Below the pieces are notes generated by a model. The model did not search any database. It was not told the DNA's origin and saw nothing but the letters and a program-made list of their open reading frames with translations. A stretch of 64,000 nucleotides of DNA from contig NZ_JAPPTI010000002.1 in assembly GCF_027587025.1 (NCBI RefSeq), forward strand, positions 395,183 through 459,182, written 5' to 3'. A program made the translations under genes and the position numbers. The stretch comes from Vibrio sp. LaRot3. Lineage in GTDB: Bacteria; Pseudomonadota; Gammaproteobacteria; Enterobacterales; Vibrionaceae. This document shows positions 24,481-33,404 of this stretch, in pieces; position 1 is the stretch's first letter, and each line of letters opens with the position of its first letter.

Positions 24481-25911
24481 TCCATATACCTCTGCTAGCT
24501 CAACAGGGTAACTGCGCTGAGAAGCTAATACTTTGGCACGCTCTACAACCAGTTGCTCGGTTAATCCCATTGTCACTGGGTGCGCTTCTTCTATGGAAGT
24601 TTCGCCATTTTTCACTAACCCCCACTGCGCTGCAATTTTCATCGCCGCTTCAATTGCCGAAGAACCTTTAACGATTTCTAAACGCGCATAATTGTCGCCA
24701 TCAAAGCTAACATCTGCAGTACGTAGCGTGTCATCATTTCCCGGGATCTGCTGCGCTCCAAACAGTGGCGAACCATACTCTTTCGCCGATGCGTAATCGG
24801 GCACAAACCGACTCATGTGCTCAATCGCACGCACGCTACGAGAAATTTGGACGTGCTCTGGCCAGCCATGTTCGATTTTGTTTTCTAAGCTAAGAGGAAG
24901 GTTTGGCTGAGAAGATTCATTATTGCTGGTCACAAGGCCACCTTCAAACAGCGTAATGTCCTTGGTCATGCCATGTAACTGGAAGACGTTGTTGGCGTAT
25001 GGCGTCAACTGTGCCATGCCATCTTTACTGCCGCGAGGTCCATGGAAAATCACTTCCGGCCATTTATATTGATTATGAGACCAATGGGTGACGTAAGCGG
25101 CTTTGAACTCCACTAAACGTGAGCGTTTCTTTGCAACCAGATCGTCAATAGAACCGGTTTTAAAGCCACAAGCATTAATCACGTAATCGTAATACTGTGT
25201 TTGTGTCCCCTCGCCTGACTCAACGGTTACATCCCACCCTTGACCATGTTCAGCCATATCGACCACTTTACTTGCCACACTTAACTGGCAGTTATCCAGT
25301 TGCTCGAGCACTAACGATGCGGTCGCAGCGATACGGAAAACGCTCCAACCGTGTTCTTGAACGGCAACGACAGGATATGTCATACCATCAAGATCAGCTT
25401 GGTCTGCAAAAGGAATCAACCATTCATCAAAACCTTGTGGCTGCTCGGGTTGAACGGTGTGCTTCAATGCTTCTAAATCTTCTCGGTAATAAAGCTTGTA
25501 ATAATCACCAGGCTCACCAAGCACCTTGTTCGCACTGTCTTGCTCTACTAACTTTTGATACACCGATTGAATTTGATGAAGACGCGGCAATAAGGCGTTT
25601 GGGTCACCGCCGTCGCTTTTAGGAACCACAATTAACGTTGGACGACGATTGAGAGTATGTGGATAAAGACGAACGGAGTTGATCGATTGGGTTAGCAACT
25701 CAAGGCATTGCTCTAGCGAGATCTCACGGTATAAGTTTCCACCAGCGTGCAAATGACAAATTGGAGGTCCACTTACCAAGCCCGGGCTTTTCTCTATCAG
25801 GTGGACGTTCACGCCCTGCTCTGCAAGATGTATTGCAGCCGTTGAGCCTGCGATACCCGCTCCGATTATTGCGACTTTAGGTGCCGACTTTCGATCATTA
25901 GTTGAGTTCAT
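24472..25911 (-). CDS. FAD-dependent oxidoreductase (DAO-like)
   Basis: This 479-residue flavoprotein begins with a dinucleotide-binding motif, VAIIGAGIAGSTAAIHLAEQG (about residues 13-33), followed by an acidic strand end (LIEKSP). A later VINACGFKTG segment is typical of the DAO/MnmC-type fold. No signal peptide or membrane helix is seen. The substrate is unknown; the closest named families oxidise amino acids or related amines. It is convergent with pxpABC and does not belong to that operon. Confidence 0.8.
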   Translation of the reverse strand: MNSTNDRKSAPKVAIIGAGIAGSTAAIHLAEQGVNVHLIEKSPGLVSGPPICHLHAGGNLYREISLEQCLELLTQSINSVRLYPHTLNRRPTLIVVPKSDGGDPNALLPRLHQIQSVYQKLVEQDSANKVLGEPGDYYKLYYREDLEALKHTVQPEQPQGFDEWLIPFADQADLDGMTYPVVAVQEHGWSVFRIAATASLVLEQLDNCQLSVASKVVDMAEHGQGWDVTVESGEGTQTQYYDYVINACGFKTGSIDDLVAKKRSRLVEFKAAYVTHWSHNQYKWPEVIFHGPRGSKDGMAQLTPYANNVFQLHGMTKDITLFEGGLVTSNNESSQPNLPLSLENKIEHGWPEHVQISRSVRAIEHMSRFVPDYASAKEYGSPLFGAQQIPGNDDTLRTADVSFDGDNYARLEIVKGSSAIEAAMKIAAQWGLVKNGETSIEEAHPVTMGLTEQLVVERAKVLASQRSYPVELAEVYGEY

Positions 25912-26199
25912 TTCGATCAGTAATTCATTCTTTCTGATGGTATTTTAAAGACTTTGTCTTGGTATGAAAATCACATTTTTTAGATGGGTTTGAACACATA
26001 ATTTCATTGTAAAAAAAACGAAAAAAAGCTTGACGTATTTTTTGTGAAAAGCCAATTCTCACTCTGTGTGAATAACAAATTTGCGCTACACATCGTGGTC
26101 ATTGGCTTTGTGAGCTAACACGTATTATTCGCCAGTTAAGTTATCCCGAACTTTATCCACAGCTTCTGTGGGTAACTAACGATTATAACGTACAGGATG
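25912..26199. other. intergenic region with inverted DnaA-like boxes
   Basis: About 290 bases downstream of the YbbP-type permease gene and upstream of the oxidoreductase gene. It is AT-rich near 26000-26040 and holds no gene. The notable element is the pair described at 26153-26175. Confidence 0.4.
26153..26175. other. inverted pair of DnaA-box-like sequences
   Basis: TTATCCACA (26153-26161) is a perfect consensus DnaA box, and TGTGGGTAA (26167-26175) is its near mirror (TTACCCACA). Together they form a 10-bp-arm hairpin with a 3-base loop. No origin genes are nearby, so it may be a DnaA titration or regulatory site or just a hairpin near a gene end. Confidence 0.35.
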
Positions 26200-28635
26200 T
26201 CAGCTAAAGTCTTTATTTATCGGGACTAACAGCTGCTTAATCAGACTGTTAACAACTAGCGCAAGTGTGCAAAAAGCAAGCACTGGCAAGGCGATCCAGA
26301 GTGGGTAATGAAGCGAAAACGCCATATCAAAACCGATCTCTATGATCCCAGCAACAACAAGTTCTGCGCCTGCCACCGCCACGATACCAGCAACGAGCGC
26401 CATCAATCCATATTCAGCCCAAATTGTGCGAACCACTCGCTTTTTACTCGCGCCTAACGTTCGATACAGCTGAATTTCACTTTGCCTTTGCCCTAAACTC
26501 AATCGCAGTAGAGTAAATATCAATAACAGCCCTGCAATAACACTCAAGCCCGCGAGCAAAGTTACCGCCCAAACAATCTGTTCGACTAATTGCTGAATCT
26601 TTGCGCCCATGACTCGAATATCCATCAAGCTGACGGTCGGGTGCTGACGAGAAAGATCATTCAACAATTCATCATGCTGATCTTCCACGCGAAAACTGAC
26701 GAGGTAAGTCGCCGGAATCGACTGCAACACGTCAGGGCTGAAGATAAAGTAGAAATTAGGCTTCATGTCGCGCCATTCTACAGCGCGAATGCTATCAACC
26801 CTCGCCGTTATCGGCTGACTGTTGATAACAAACCCTAGCTCGTCACCGATTTCTAAACCAAGATCGCTTGCTACATCCGATTCAACTGACACACTCCCCG
26901 CTTGCTGCCACTCACCTTCCACCAATGTGTTATGACTTGGCATTTCATCGGCAAAGGTAAAGTTGATTTCTCTACGCAGTGCGTCACTGGCTTCCTCTCC
27001 TTGCGCCACTTCCTTCGCGTCTTGCTGATTTACCGTCGTTAAGCGACCACGAATAATTGGGTACGCATCTGAGCGAATCAACTTGGCTTCGTCTAGCTTG
27101 GCAACGTAACTGTCTATCTCATAGGGCGCAATATTAAGTGCAAACGCGTTTGGCGCATCATCGGGTAGTGTACGCTGCCAATCGGCCAAAAGATCAGTCC
27201 TAACTAGCCACATCACCGCGAGCAACATCAAAGAAAGAGCCAATGCACCAAATTGAATTCCCGTCGATAGGCTAGAACGGTTAATTCGGCTTAACGCTAA
27301 TTTGTAAGTCGGCGATAACGGCAGTTTCGCTAAGGTGCGGGTAATCGCAACACTGAGTAACGCCAACACCAAAAACAACGCGACAATACCACCCAATACC
27401 ATCCAAACCAGTTGATTGGCGTGGTATACCACCAGCATCGGCACGATCGGAACCAGTAATAGCCAATACTCTTTACCACGTTTACCTTGCTGAGCTTGAG
27501 GCTGCATAACGTTAACCGCGCTGATATTAATCAACTTCATAAACGGTATGCCTAAAGCAGGAATTGCAATCAATAAGCTGGTTGAGATAGCGATGAGCGC
27601 CGGTGTTGCACCATAGCCCGGTAACGGATTAGGTAATAAATCCGACAAAGGAATGCGCAATAAATACTCCAAGCCGATACCAATAATAACTCCAAAGATG
27701 GATGCGCTCAGTAATAGAATCACCAATTGGATTGAGAGCCAACGTTTCAGCCATGCTCGGCTCGCCCCCAAGCTTTTAAGCATCGCCAAGGTTTTTAGGC
27801 GGGTCGCCACATAATGCTGGCAGGTAAGAACCAAGGTTGTGGCAGCCATGATCACCACAATCGCTACAGTAAGCGAGAGGTATTGCTCGGTACGCTGAAA
27901 CATTTCGCTGGTGCGGCTAGCACTATTTTGATCGCGCCATTGGTCGCTTGGTGACAATTCAACCGACTGTTTAACCGTCTCTATCTGCTGCTCAGTTCCG
28001 TTCAAATAAAGGTTGTAGCGCACGCGACTACCTAACTGAATCGCGCCGGTTTTTTCGAGATCATCGGTGTGAATATAAGCGGAAGGCATCTGTTGGAAGG
28101 GGTTAAAGCTGAGCCCCGGCTCTTCAAGCACACGCCCCGTAATGGCAAACTCCGCATCACCAATGGCGATAACTTGCCCTTCTTCGACATCTAACTGACT
28201 AAATAAACGCTCATCAAGCCACAGTTGTCCTGCTTTTACATGGTGTGCTTCCGTTCCGGCTTGGCTAAGCCTCAACTCCCCCTGCAAGGGATAAGCAGAA
28301 TCCACCGCTTTAACGGTGATAAGCTTCATCTCTTGATCGCTAAATGCCATCGTACCAAAGCGAACTTGTGTGGCTTTAGCTAACTTTTGCGCATCAGCCG
28401 CTGCGACTAACGTATCTGGTAAGGGATTGGCAGAGGTATAAACACTGTCTGCCGTGAGCGCTTGTTTCCCTTGCTTAACGATCACCTGCTCCATACGTTC
28501 TGCCAGCGCAGTCAAAGCAAAAATTGACGCGATGATCAGTGTGAGTGCTATTGTCACTGGCCAGAGTTGACCATGGCGAATTTCGCTTAAACTCCATCGA
28601 AAAAGACGGCGATTTAATCCATGCATTTGGCTCAT
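26200..28635 (-). CDS. FtsX-like ABC transporter permease (YbbP-type)
   Basis: This 811-residue permease has the MacB/FtsX layout twice: an N-terminal helix, a large periplasmic domain, and two groups of three helices around residues 250-370 and 690-800, with a central pair near 400-440. The order and length match E. coli YbbP. It pairs with the adjacent YbbA-type ATPase (two bases apart) and, as in E. coli, lies beside tesA. Its cargo is unproven; lipid or lipoprotein handling is suspected for this family. The start MSQMHGLNRRLFRWSLSEIR fits the family. Confidence 0.85.
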   Translation of the reverse strand: MSQMHGLNRRLFRWSLSEIRHGQLWPVTIALTLIIASIFALTALAERMEQVIVKQGKQALTADSVYTSANPLPDTLVAAADAQKLAKATQVRFGTMAFSDQEMKLITVKAVDSAYPLQGELRLSQAGTEAHHVKAGQLWLDERLFSQLDVEEGQVIAIGDAEFAITGRVLEEPGLSFNPFQQMPSAYIHTDDLEKTGAIQLGSRVRYNLYLNGTEQQIETVKQSVELSPSDQWRDQNSASRTSEMFQRTEQYLSLTVAIVVIMAATTLVLTCQHYVATRLKTLAMLKSLGASRAWLKRWLSIQLVILLLSASIFGVIIGIGLEYLLRIPLSDLLPNPLPGYGATPALIAISTSLLIAIPALGIPFMKLINISAVNVMQPQAQQGKRGKEYWLLLVPIVPMLVVYHANQLVWMVLGGIVALFLVLALLSVAITRTLAKLPLSPTYKLALSRINRSSLSTGIQFGALALSLMLLAVMWLVRTDLLADWQRTLPDDAPNAFALNIAPYEIDSYVAKLDEAKLIRSDAYPIIRGRLTTVNQQDAKEVAQGEEASDALRREINFTFADEMPSHNTLVEGEWQQAGSVSVESDVASDLGLEIGDELGFVINSQPITARVDSIRAVEWRDMKPNFYFIFSPDVLQSIPATYLVSFRVEDQHDELLNDLSRQHPTVSLMDIRVMGAKIQQLVEQIVWAVTLLAGLSVIAGLLLIFTLLRLSLGQRQSEIQLYRTLGASKKRVVRTIWAEYGLMALVAGIVAVAGAELVVAGIIEIGFDMAFSLHYPLWIALPVLAFCTLALVVNSLIKQLLVPINKDFS

Positions 28636-28637
28636 GG

Positions 28638-29312
28638 TTACGCCTCCTCGATTTTTCCGCCAGCAATTTTCACAATGCGGTCACACTGATTGGCAAGATT
28701 CATGTCATGGGTGACTAGCACAAGCGTCGTACCATGTTGACGGTTTAGCTCAAACAGCAATTCAACCACTTTGCTCGCGGTCTGTTGATCTAGGTTGCCC
28801 GTCGGTTCGTCGGCAAACAAAATTTCTGGATTGATCATAAATGCGCGCGCTAATGCTACCCGCTGTTGCTCGCCACCCGACAATTGTGCTGGTGAATGTT
28901 GCATGCGATGACCAAGCCCGACTGACTCAAGCAAACTTTTCGCCCGTTGCTTATCCTCTTCTTCACCTTTTAATAAACAAGGTAGCGTGACGTTATCAAT
29001 GGCGGAAAGACTAGGAATGAGCAAAAAGCTCTGAAACACAAAGCCCACCGACTCACTTCGGATGGCTGCTCTTGCTTCATCATCGAGCGATGAAAGCGGC
29101 TTACCTAACAGAGAAACTTCGCCGCTGGTTGGAACATCAAGGCCTGCCAGTAACGTCATCAAGGTTGATTTCCCCGCCCCAGAAGTGCCGACAATTGCGA
29201 CCATTTCTCCAGACTTAATATCTAGGTTTACTCCATCAAGGATTGTTAATTGCTCTTGATTGGTGGAAACTGTTTTAGATAGAGATGTTGCTTTAATGAC
29301 GGATGTTTGCAT
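28638..29312 (-). CDS. ybbA: ABC transporter ATP-binding protein (YbbA-type, LolD-like)
   Basis: This ATPase of about 224 residues begins [15 protein letters not shown]. It has Walker [11 protein letters not shown], the signature [15 protein letters not shown], Walker [13 protein letters not shown] and the switch LVTHD, like LolD/MacB ATPases. The ATG at 29312 has AGGA upstream; an in-frame ATG at 29354 is possible but lies deep within tesA. It forms an exporter with the downstream permease. Its start codon interlocks with that of tesA. Confidence 0.88.
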   Translation of the reverse strand: MQTSVIKATSLSKTVSTNQEQLTILDGVNLDIKSGEMVAIVGTSGAGKSTLMTLLAGLDVPTSGEVSLLGKPLSSLDDEARAAIRSESVGFVFQSFLLIPSLSAIDNVTLPCLLKGEEEDKQRAKSLLESVGLGHRMQHSPAQLSGGEQQRVALARAFMINPEILFADEPTGNLDQQTASKVVELLFELNRQHGTTLVLVTHDMNLANQCDRIVKIAGGKIEEA

Positions 29313-29913
29313 GTTACGACTATTATCCTTTCTACTCGCGTTACTTTTCATCAATCCAGTAAGCGCTAAAACGCTTCTGATATTAGGTGACAGCCTAAGT
29401 GCAGGCTACCAAATGCCAATCGAAAATGCTTGGCCTAGTTTATTGCCAAATGTAATGGCCGACCAGGGTAAACCCGTCAAAGTGATTAACGGCAGTATCT
29501 CCGGCGATACCACTGGCAATGGCTTAGCTCGCCTACCCACTTTATTAAACGAGCATAAACCTCAGTTTGTTCTCATTGAGCTTGGTGCAAACGATGGCTT
29601 GCGTGGTTTTCCTCCTGCGCTTATAGAAGGCAACCTGAACGCCATGATTACCATGATCCGAGAAAGCAATGCGACCCCGCTGCTGATGCAGATTCATGTC
29701 TTACCTAATTACGGTAAGCGTTACACCAATGCCTTTACCCAAGTTTATCCAAATGTAGCTCAGCAAGCAGATGTGCCACTACTGCCATTTTTCTTAGACC
29801 CAGTCATTCGAGACAATCCACAGTGGATGATGAGTGACGGGTTACACCCAAAACCCGATGCGCAACCATGGATTGCCGAATTTGTTTCTAAACAGTTAAT
29901 AAACCATCTCTAA
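29311..29913 (+). CDS. tesA: multifunctional acyl-CoA thioesterase I / lysophospholipase L1
   Basis: This 200-residue periplasmic SGNH hydrolase has a signal peptide ([19 protein letters not shown]) and block I GDSLS with the nucleophile Ser28. It also has the block III Asn in ELGANDG and the C-terminal DGLHP carrying the catalytic Asp and His. The family cleaves acyl-CoA, lysophospholipids and ester substrates. The ATG at 29311 sits two bases into the minus-strand ybbA start (CATG), which gives an extremely tight divergent arrangement. The upstream in-frame start at 29260 would precede the signal peptide and is rejected. Confidence 0.93.
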   Translation: MLRLLSFLLALLFINPVSAKTLLILGDSLSAGYQMPIENAWPSLLPNVMADQGKPVKVINGSISGDTTGNGLARLPTLLNEHKPQFVLIELGANDGLRGFPPALIEGNLNAMITMIRESNATPLLMQIHVLPNYGKRYTNAFTQVYPNVAQQADVPLLPFFLDPVIRDNPQWMMSDGLHPKPDAQPWIAEFVSKQLINHL

Positions 29914-30007
29914 TTGCCATAGCTCAATAAACTTTACTTAGTTTTACGCTATGTTGAACCTTATAGGTCCAACCCCTACATAAATAAACTTGGCGTAGGA
30001 GAGCAAA

Positions 30008-31210
30008 ATGATAATAAAGCCAGAAATTCACGGCGTTGTAGCACGCAGCGCGCATCCCCTTGGTTGTGAGCAAGCGGTACTCAAACAAATTGAGTATGTT
30101 AAATCCGCAGAGCCTATTAAAGATGGCCCTAAACGTGTGCTGATTATCGGTGCTTCATCTGGTTTTGGTTTAGCCACTCGTATTGCGCTTGCATTTGGTG
30201 GCGCAGAGGCCGACACAATCGGTGTCTCGTTTGAACGCGGACCATCAGAAAAGGGCGTTGGCAGCGCCGGCTTTTACAATAACCTCTATTTTAAAAAGCA
30301 CGCTGAAGTTGAAGGCCGTATCGCGGTAAACATCCAAGGCGATGCGTTCTCCAAAGAAATAAAAGAAGAAGTCATTGAGGCGATTGAAACCTATTTTGAA
30401 GGTGAAGTCGATTTAATCATATACAGCGTTGCCAGCGGTGTCAGACCCAACTATCAAACCGGTGAGATATGGCGTTCAGCCATCAAGCCTATCGGTGAAG
30501 CCGTATCCGGCGCTTCAGTCATGCTCGACAATGAGCAATGGATCGAATCATCACTTGAACCCGCGAGTGAAGCCGAAATTGAAGGCACACTTAAAGTAAT
30601 GGGCGGTGAAGACTGGGAAGCATGGGTAGACACCTTAATTAATGCAGAATCAGTAGCTCAAGGTTGCCAAACCGTGGCTTTCTCTTACATTGGCCCCGAG
30701 CTCACCCACCCTATCTATTTAGACGGGACATTAGGCAGAGCGAAAGTCGATTTACACCAAACCAGCCACTCACTGAATCTGAAACTGGCCAACTTTGATG
30801 GCGGCGCTTACGCCAGTGTATGTAAAGCGCTTGTCACGAAAGCCAGTGTGTTCATTCCGGGCCTTACGCCCTACTTACTCGCTCTTTACCAAGTGATGAA
30901 ACAAAAAGGAACTCACGAAGGGTGTATCGAACAAATGCAACGCCTATTCAACAGTAAGCTTTACGGCCAAGTGAATGTGCCTGTTGATGGTGAGCGCTTA
31001 ATTCGTATTGATGATTTAGAGCTCGATGCTGATACTCAACAGCAAGTTTCGCAATTATTATCTCAAATGGATCAAAACAACTTCGTTCAGTTGGGGGATT
31101 ATGCTGGATTTAAGCAAGAGTTTATGCAGTTAAATGGCTTTGAGTTTGACCAAATTGATTATACGCAACCAGTTGATTTAGAAAAAATTATCAAACCTTA
31201 CTCAGGCTAA
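30008..31210 (+). CDS. fabV: enoyl-[ACP] reductase, FabV type
   Basis: This 400-residue NADH-dependent enoyl-ACP reductase catalyses the last step of each fatty-acid elongation cycle. FabV features are the Rossmann motif VLIIGASSGFGLATRIALAFGG (about residues 44-65), the N-terminal GVVARSAHPLGC and the active site Tyr237-x8-Lys246 in PIYLDGTLGRAK. Its length is about 400 residues, against about 260 in FabI. FabV was first described in V. cholerae and is poorly inhibited by triclosan. The start follows TAGGAGA. It is monocistronic with its own terminator. Confidence 0.95.
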   Translation: MIIKPEIHGVVARSAHPLGCEQAVLKQIEYVKSAEPIKDGPKRVLIIGASSGFGLATRIALAFGGAEADTIGVSFERGPSEKGVGSAGFYNNLYFKKHAEVEGRIAVNIQGDAFSKEIKEEVIEAIETYFEGEVDLIIYSVASGVRPNYQTGEIWRSAIKPIGEAVSGASVMLDNEQWIESSLEPASEAEIEGTLKVMGGEDWEAWVDTLINAESVAQGCQTVAFSYIGPELTHPIYLDGTLGRAKVDLHQTSHSLNLKLANFDGGAYASVCKALVTKASVFIPGLTPYLLALYQVMKQKGTHEGCIEQMQRLFNSKLYGQVNVPVDGERLIRIDDLELDADTQQQVSQLLSQMDQNNFVQLGDYAGFKQEFMQLNGFEFDQIDYTQPVDLEKIIKPYSG

Positions 31211-31247
31211 AAATACCGTCTCAAAAATGAGATCGACGAAATAAGCC

Positions 31248-31276
31248 AAAACCCTGCAACCATTGCAGGGTTTTTC
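31248..31276 (+). terminator. terminator of fabV
   Basis: The stem AAACCCTGCA / TGCAGGGTTT is followed by a T tract, 40 bases past the fabV stop. Confidence 0.9.
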
Positions 31277-31403
31277 TTTGATACAGTTAACAGTCATGAG
31301 CACTGTTTGCTTGCACTGCCATTGTTAACCAAATAAATAAGTCTATTATTAGTAAGAGCACGGAATGCTCTCGTTTGCCATAGGCATGAAGGACTATTCG
31401 AGT

Positions 31404-33317
31404 ATGTCGAAAATCGTAACAGAGAATTTATCCATCCCCGATGAAATGTCGCAAAGTTGGCAAAATATCGTCAACTTACTTTCTACTATTGTTTCCGTTC
31501 CTGCGGCATTAATCATGCGTATTCACCCCAAAACGATTGAGGTGGTATCAAATAATGACAACACTTCGCACCCTTATCACAATGGTGACAGCGAAACGCT
31601 AGGGCAAGGCCTTTACTGCGAGCACGTCATCAGTACACAGCAAGAGCTCCATGTCCCCAATGCTCTTAACGATGCCGATTGGAATACCAACCCTGATATT
31701 AAGCTGGGCATGATTGCCTATTGTGGCCTGCCAATTAACTGGCCAAATGGTGACCCATTTGGAACCATCTGTATTTTAGACTCTGAAACTAATCTGTTTT
31801 CAGACACCTACAAGTCTCTGCTTGAGAGCTTTCGCGATACGGTTCAAGCACAGCTAGCAACCTTGTACCAAAACGAAAAACTGAAACAGCTCAATCAAGA
31901 GCTTAAATCTCGTGTGAGCACGCGTACTCAAGACTTGGTTGACCTTAATTACTCGTTAAACAAAGAAATTAATAAACGCCGAGCAGCAGAGCAGAAAATC
32001 ATTTATCACCAAAGACACGATTTGGGCACCGGCTTTCTTAACCGCAACTCGTTAGAATTTGAAACCGAGCAGATCTTATTGGAATGTGAAAAACATTCAC
32101 ACTATCAAGCGGCAGCGCTACATATTGGCTTTACCAACGGTAAGTTGATCCAAGCAAAATATGGTTATGATGTTTGGGAAGGGATTTTGGTTCAGTTTCA
32201 TCAACGTTTGAATCAAATCGCCAATGTCGAGTTGCTCGTCGCTCGCCCAACATCTACCGATTTGGTGCTACTGACTCATTCCGCCAATTTAGCAGAAACA
32301 CTGAATCATTTATGCGCACAAGTTCTTGAAGCAAGCCATTCTGAATTTGACGTTGAAGGGGATCGTTTACATTTACACTCCTACATTGGCGTAAGTACGA
32401 CCAATGAATCAAAAACCAGCTTAGGTCTATTAAAACATGCCGCTGAAGCGATGCGCGCTTGTAAAGATTCAGGGCGCAAATACAGCTTCTATTCTCAAGA
32501 CATCTCTGATGTTCAAACCAACATCAACCAGCTCGAAAGCTATTTATTACAAGCGGTTAGAAGTGATGATTTGTTGTTGTACTTCCAACCAAAAGTATCA
32601 CCAACGTCGCACCAATGGACAGGGGCTGAAGCCCTGCTTCGTTGGCGTCATCCAATATTAGGCGATATCTCCAACGAAACGCTGATACACATGGCAGAAC
32701 AAAATGGGCTCATTTTTGAAGTCGGTACATTTGTATTGCGTTCAGCCATTCAAAAAGCGGCCGAATGGGTAACCCAAGTTAACGACTTCAAAATTGCCGT
32801 TAACATTTCAGCCGTTCAGCTTAAAAACCCCCACTTTGCAGAGCAGATTAAAGAGTTGCTTGACGCCTACAACCTACCAGCAGAGTACTTAGAGCTCGAA
32901 GTGACCGAGAGTGGCCTTATTGCCGATGAAAGTACCGCAAGCAATACGCTGGCAGCACTACACAAACTAGGTGTTACATTGTCACTTGATGACTTTGGTA
33001 CTGGGTATTCTTCTTTCAACTATCTGAAGAAATTCCCGTTCGATGCCATCAAAGTGGATAAGAGCTTTATTCAACAACTCGACAACTGCGAGGAAGACAA
33101 AGAGATTGTCCGCTCCATCATCAGTGTGGCTAAAAAGCTTAACTTGCAAGTGACCGTTGAGGGCATTGAGAACGTCAGCCACGAGGAATTCATCATTAGT
33201 GAGGGCTGCGAGTTTGGCCAAGGTTTCTTTTACGGAAAGCCTATGCCATGCGAAGAATTCGAGGTCAATTTGCTCAATCAACAAAACTACGACGAGATTA
33301 AGCCCTCTTTACAATAA
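31404..33317 (+). CDS. cyclic-di-GMP phosphodiesterase: GAF, degenerate GGDEF, EAL
   Basis: This is a protein of about 637 residues. Residues ~15-155 form a GAF sensor domain, followed by a short coiled coil and a GGDEF-like domain (about 205-365). There the signature has become RPTSTDLV, so cyclase activity is not expected. The EAL domain follows (about 380-620). EAL catalytic motifs are kept: EALLRW, NISAVQL, EVTES, DDFGTGYSS, KVDKSFI and EGIEN, so it should hydrolyse c-di-GMP. There are no membrane helices, which suggests a cytoplasmic sensor. The start at 31404 (MSKIVTENLS) has AGGA ten bases upstream; two earlier in-frame ATGs exist. Confidence 0.9.
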   Translation: MSKIVTENLSIPDEMSQSWQNIVNLLSTIVSVPAALIMRIHPKTIEVVSNNDNTSHPYHNGDSETLGQGLYCEHVISTQQELHVPNALNDADWNTNPDIKLGMIAYCGLPINWPNGDPFGTICILDSETNLFSDTYKSLLESFRDTVQAQLATLYQNEKLKQLNQELKSRVSTRTQDLVDLNYSLNKEINKRRAAEQKIIYHQRHDLGTGFLNRNSLEFETEQILLECEKHSHYQAAALHIGFTNGKLIQAKYGYDVWEGILVQFHQRLNQIANVELLVARPTSTDLVLLTHSANLAETLNHLCAQVLEASHSEFDVEGDRLHLHSYIGVSTTNESKTSLGLLKHAAEAMRACKDSGRKYSFYSQDISDVQTNINQLESYLLQAVRSDDLLLYFQPKVSPTSHQWTGAEALLRWRHPILGDISNETLIHMAEQNGLIFEVGTFVLRSAIQKAAEWVTQVNDFKIAVNISAVQLKNPHFAEQIKELLDAYNLPAEYLELEVTESGLIADESTASNTLAALHKLGVTLSLDDFGTGYSSFNYLKKFPFDAIKVDKSFIQQLDNCEEDKEIVRSIISVAKKLNLQVTVEGIENVSHEEFIISEGCEFGQGFFYGKPMPCEEFEVNLLNQQNYDEIKPSLQ

Positions 33318-33404
33318 TTAAATGCGTTTATCTTCGTGTGTTTCTTTACTCTATGGCGAGCGGTTTCTATAATCCTCGCCTTTATTATTTGAAGTGAATT
33401 CATT

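Noticed and set aside
26153..26175. Replication origin
   Set aside because: Only two DnaA-like boxes, no AT-rich unwinding element array and no parAB, rctB or dnaA genes nearby.
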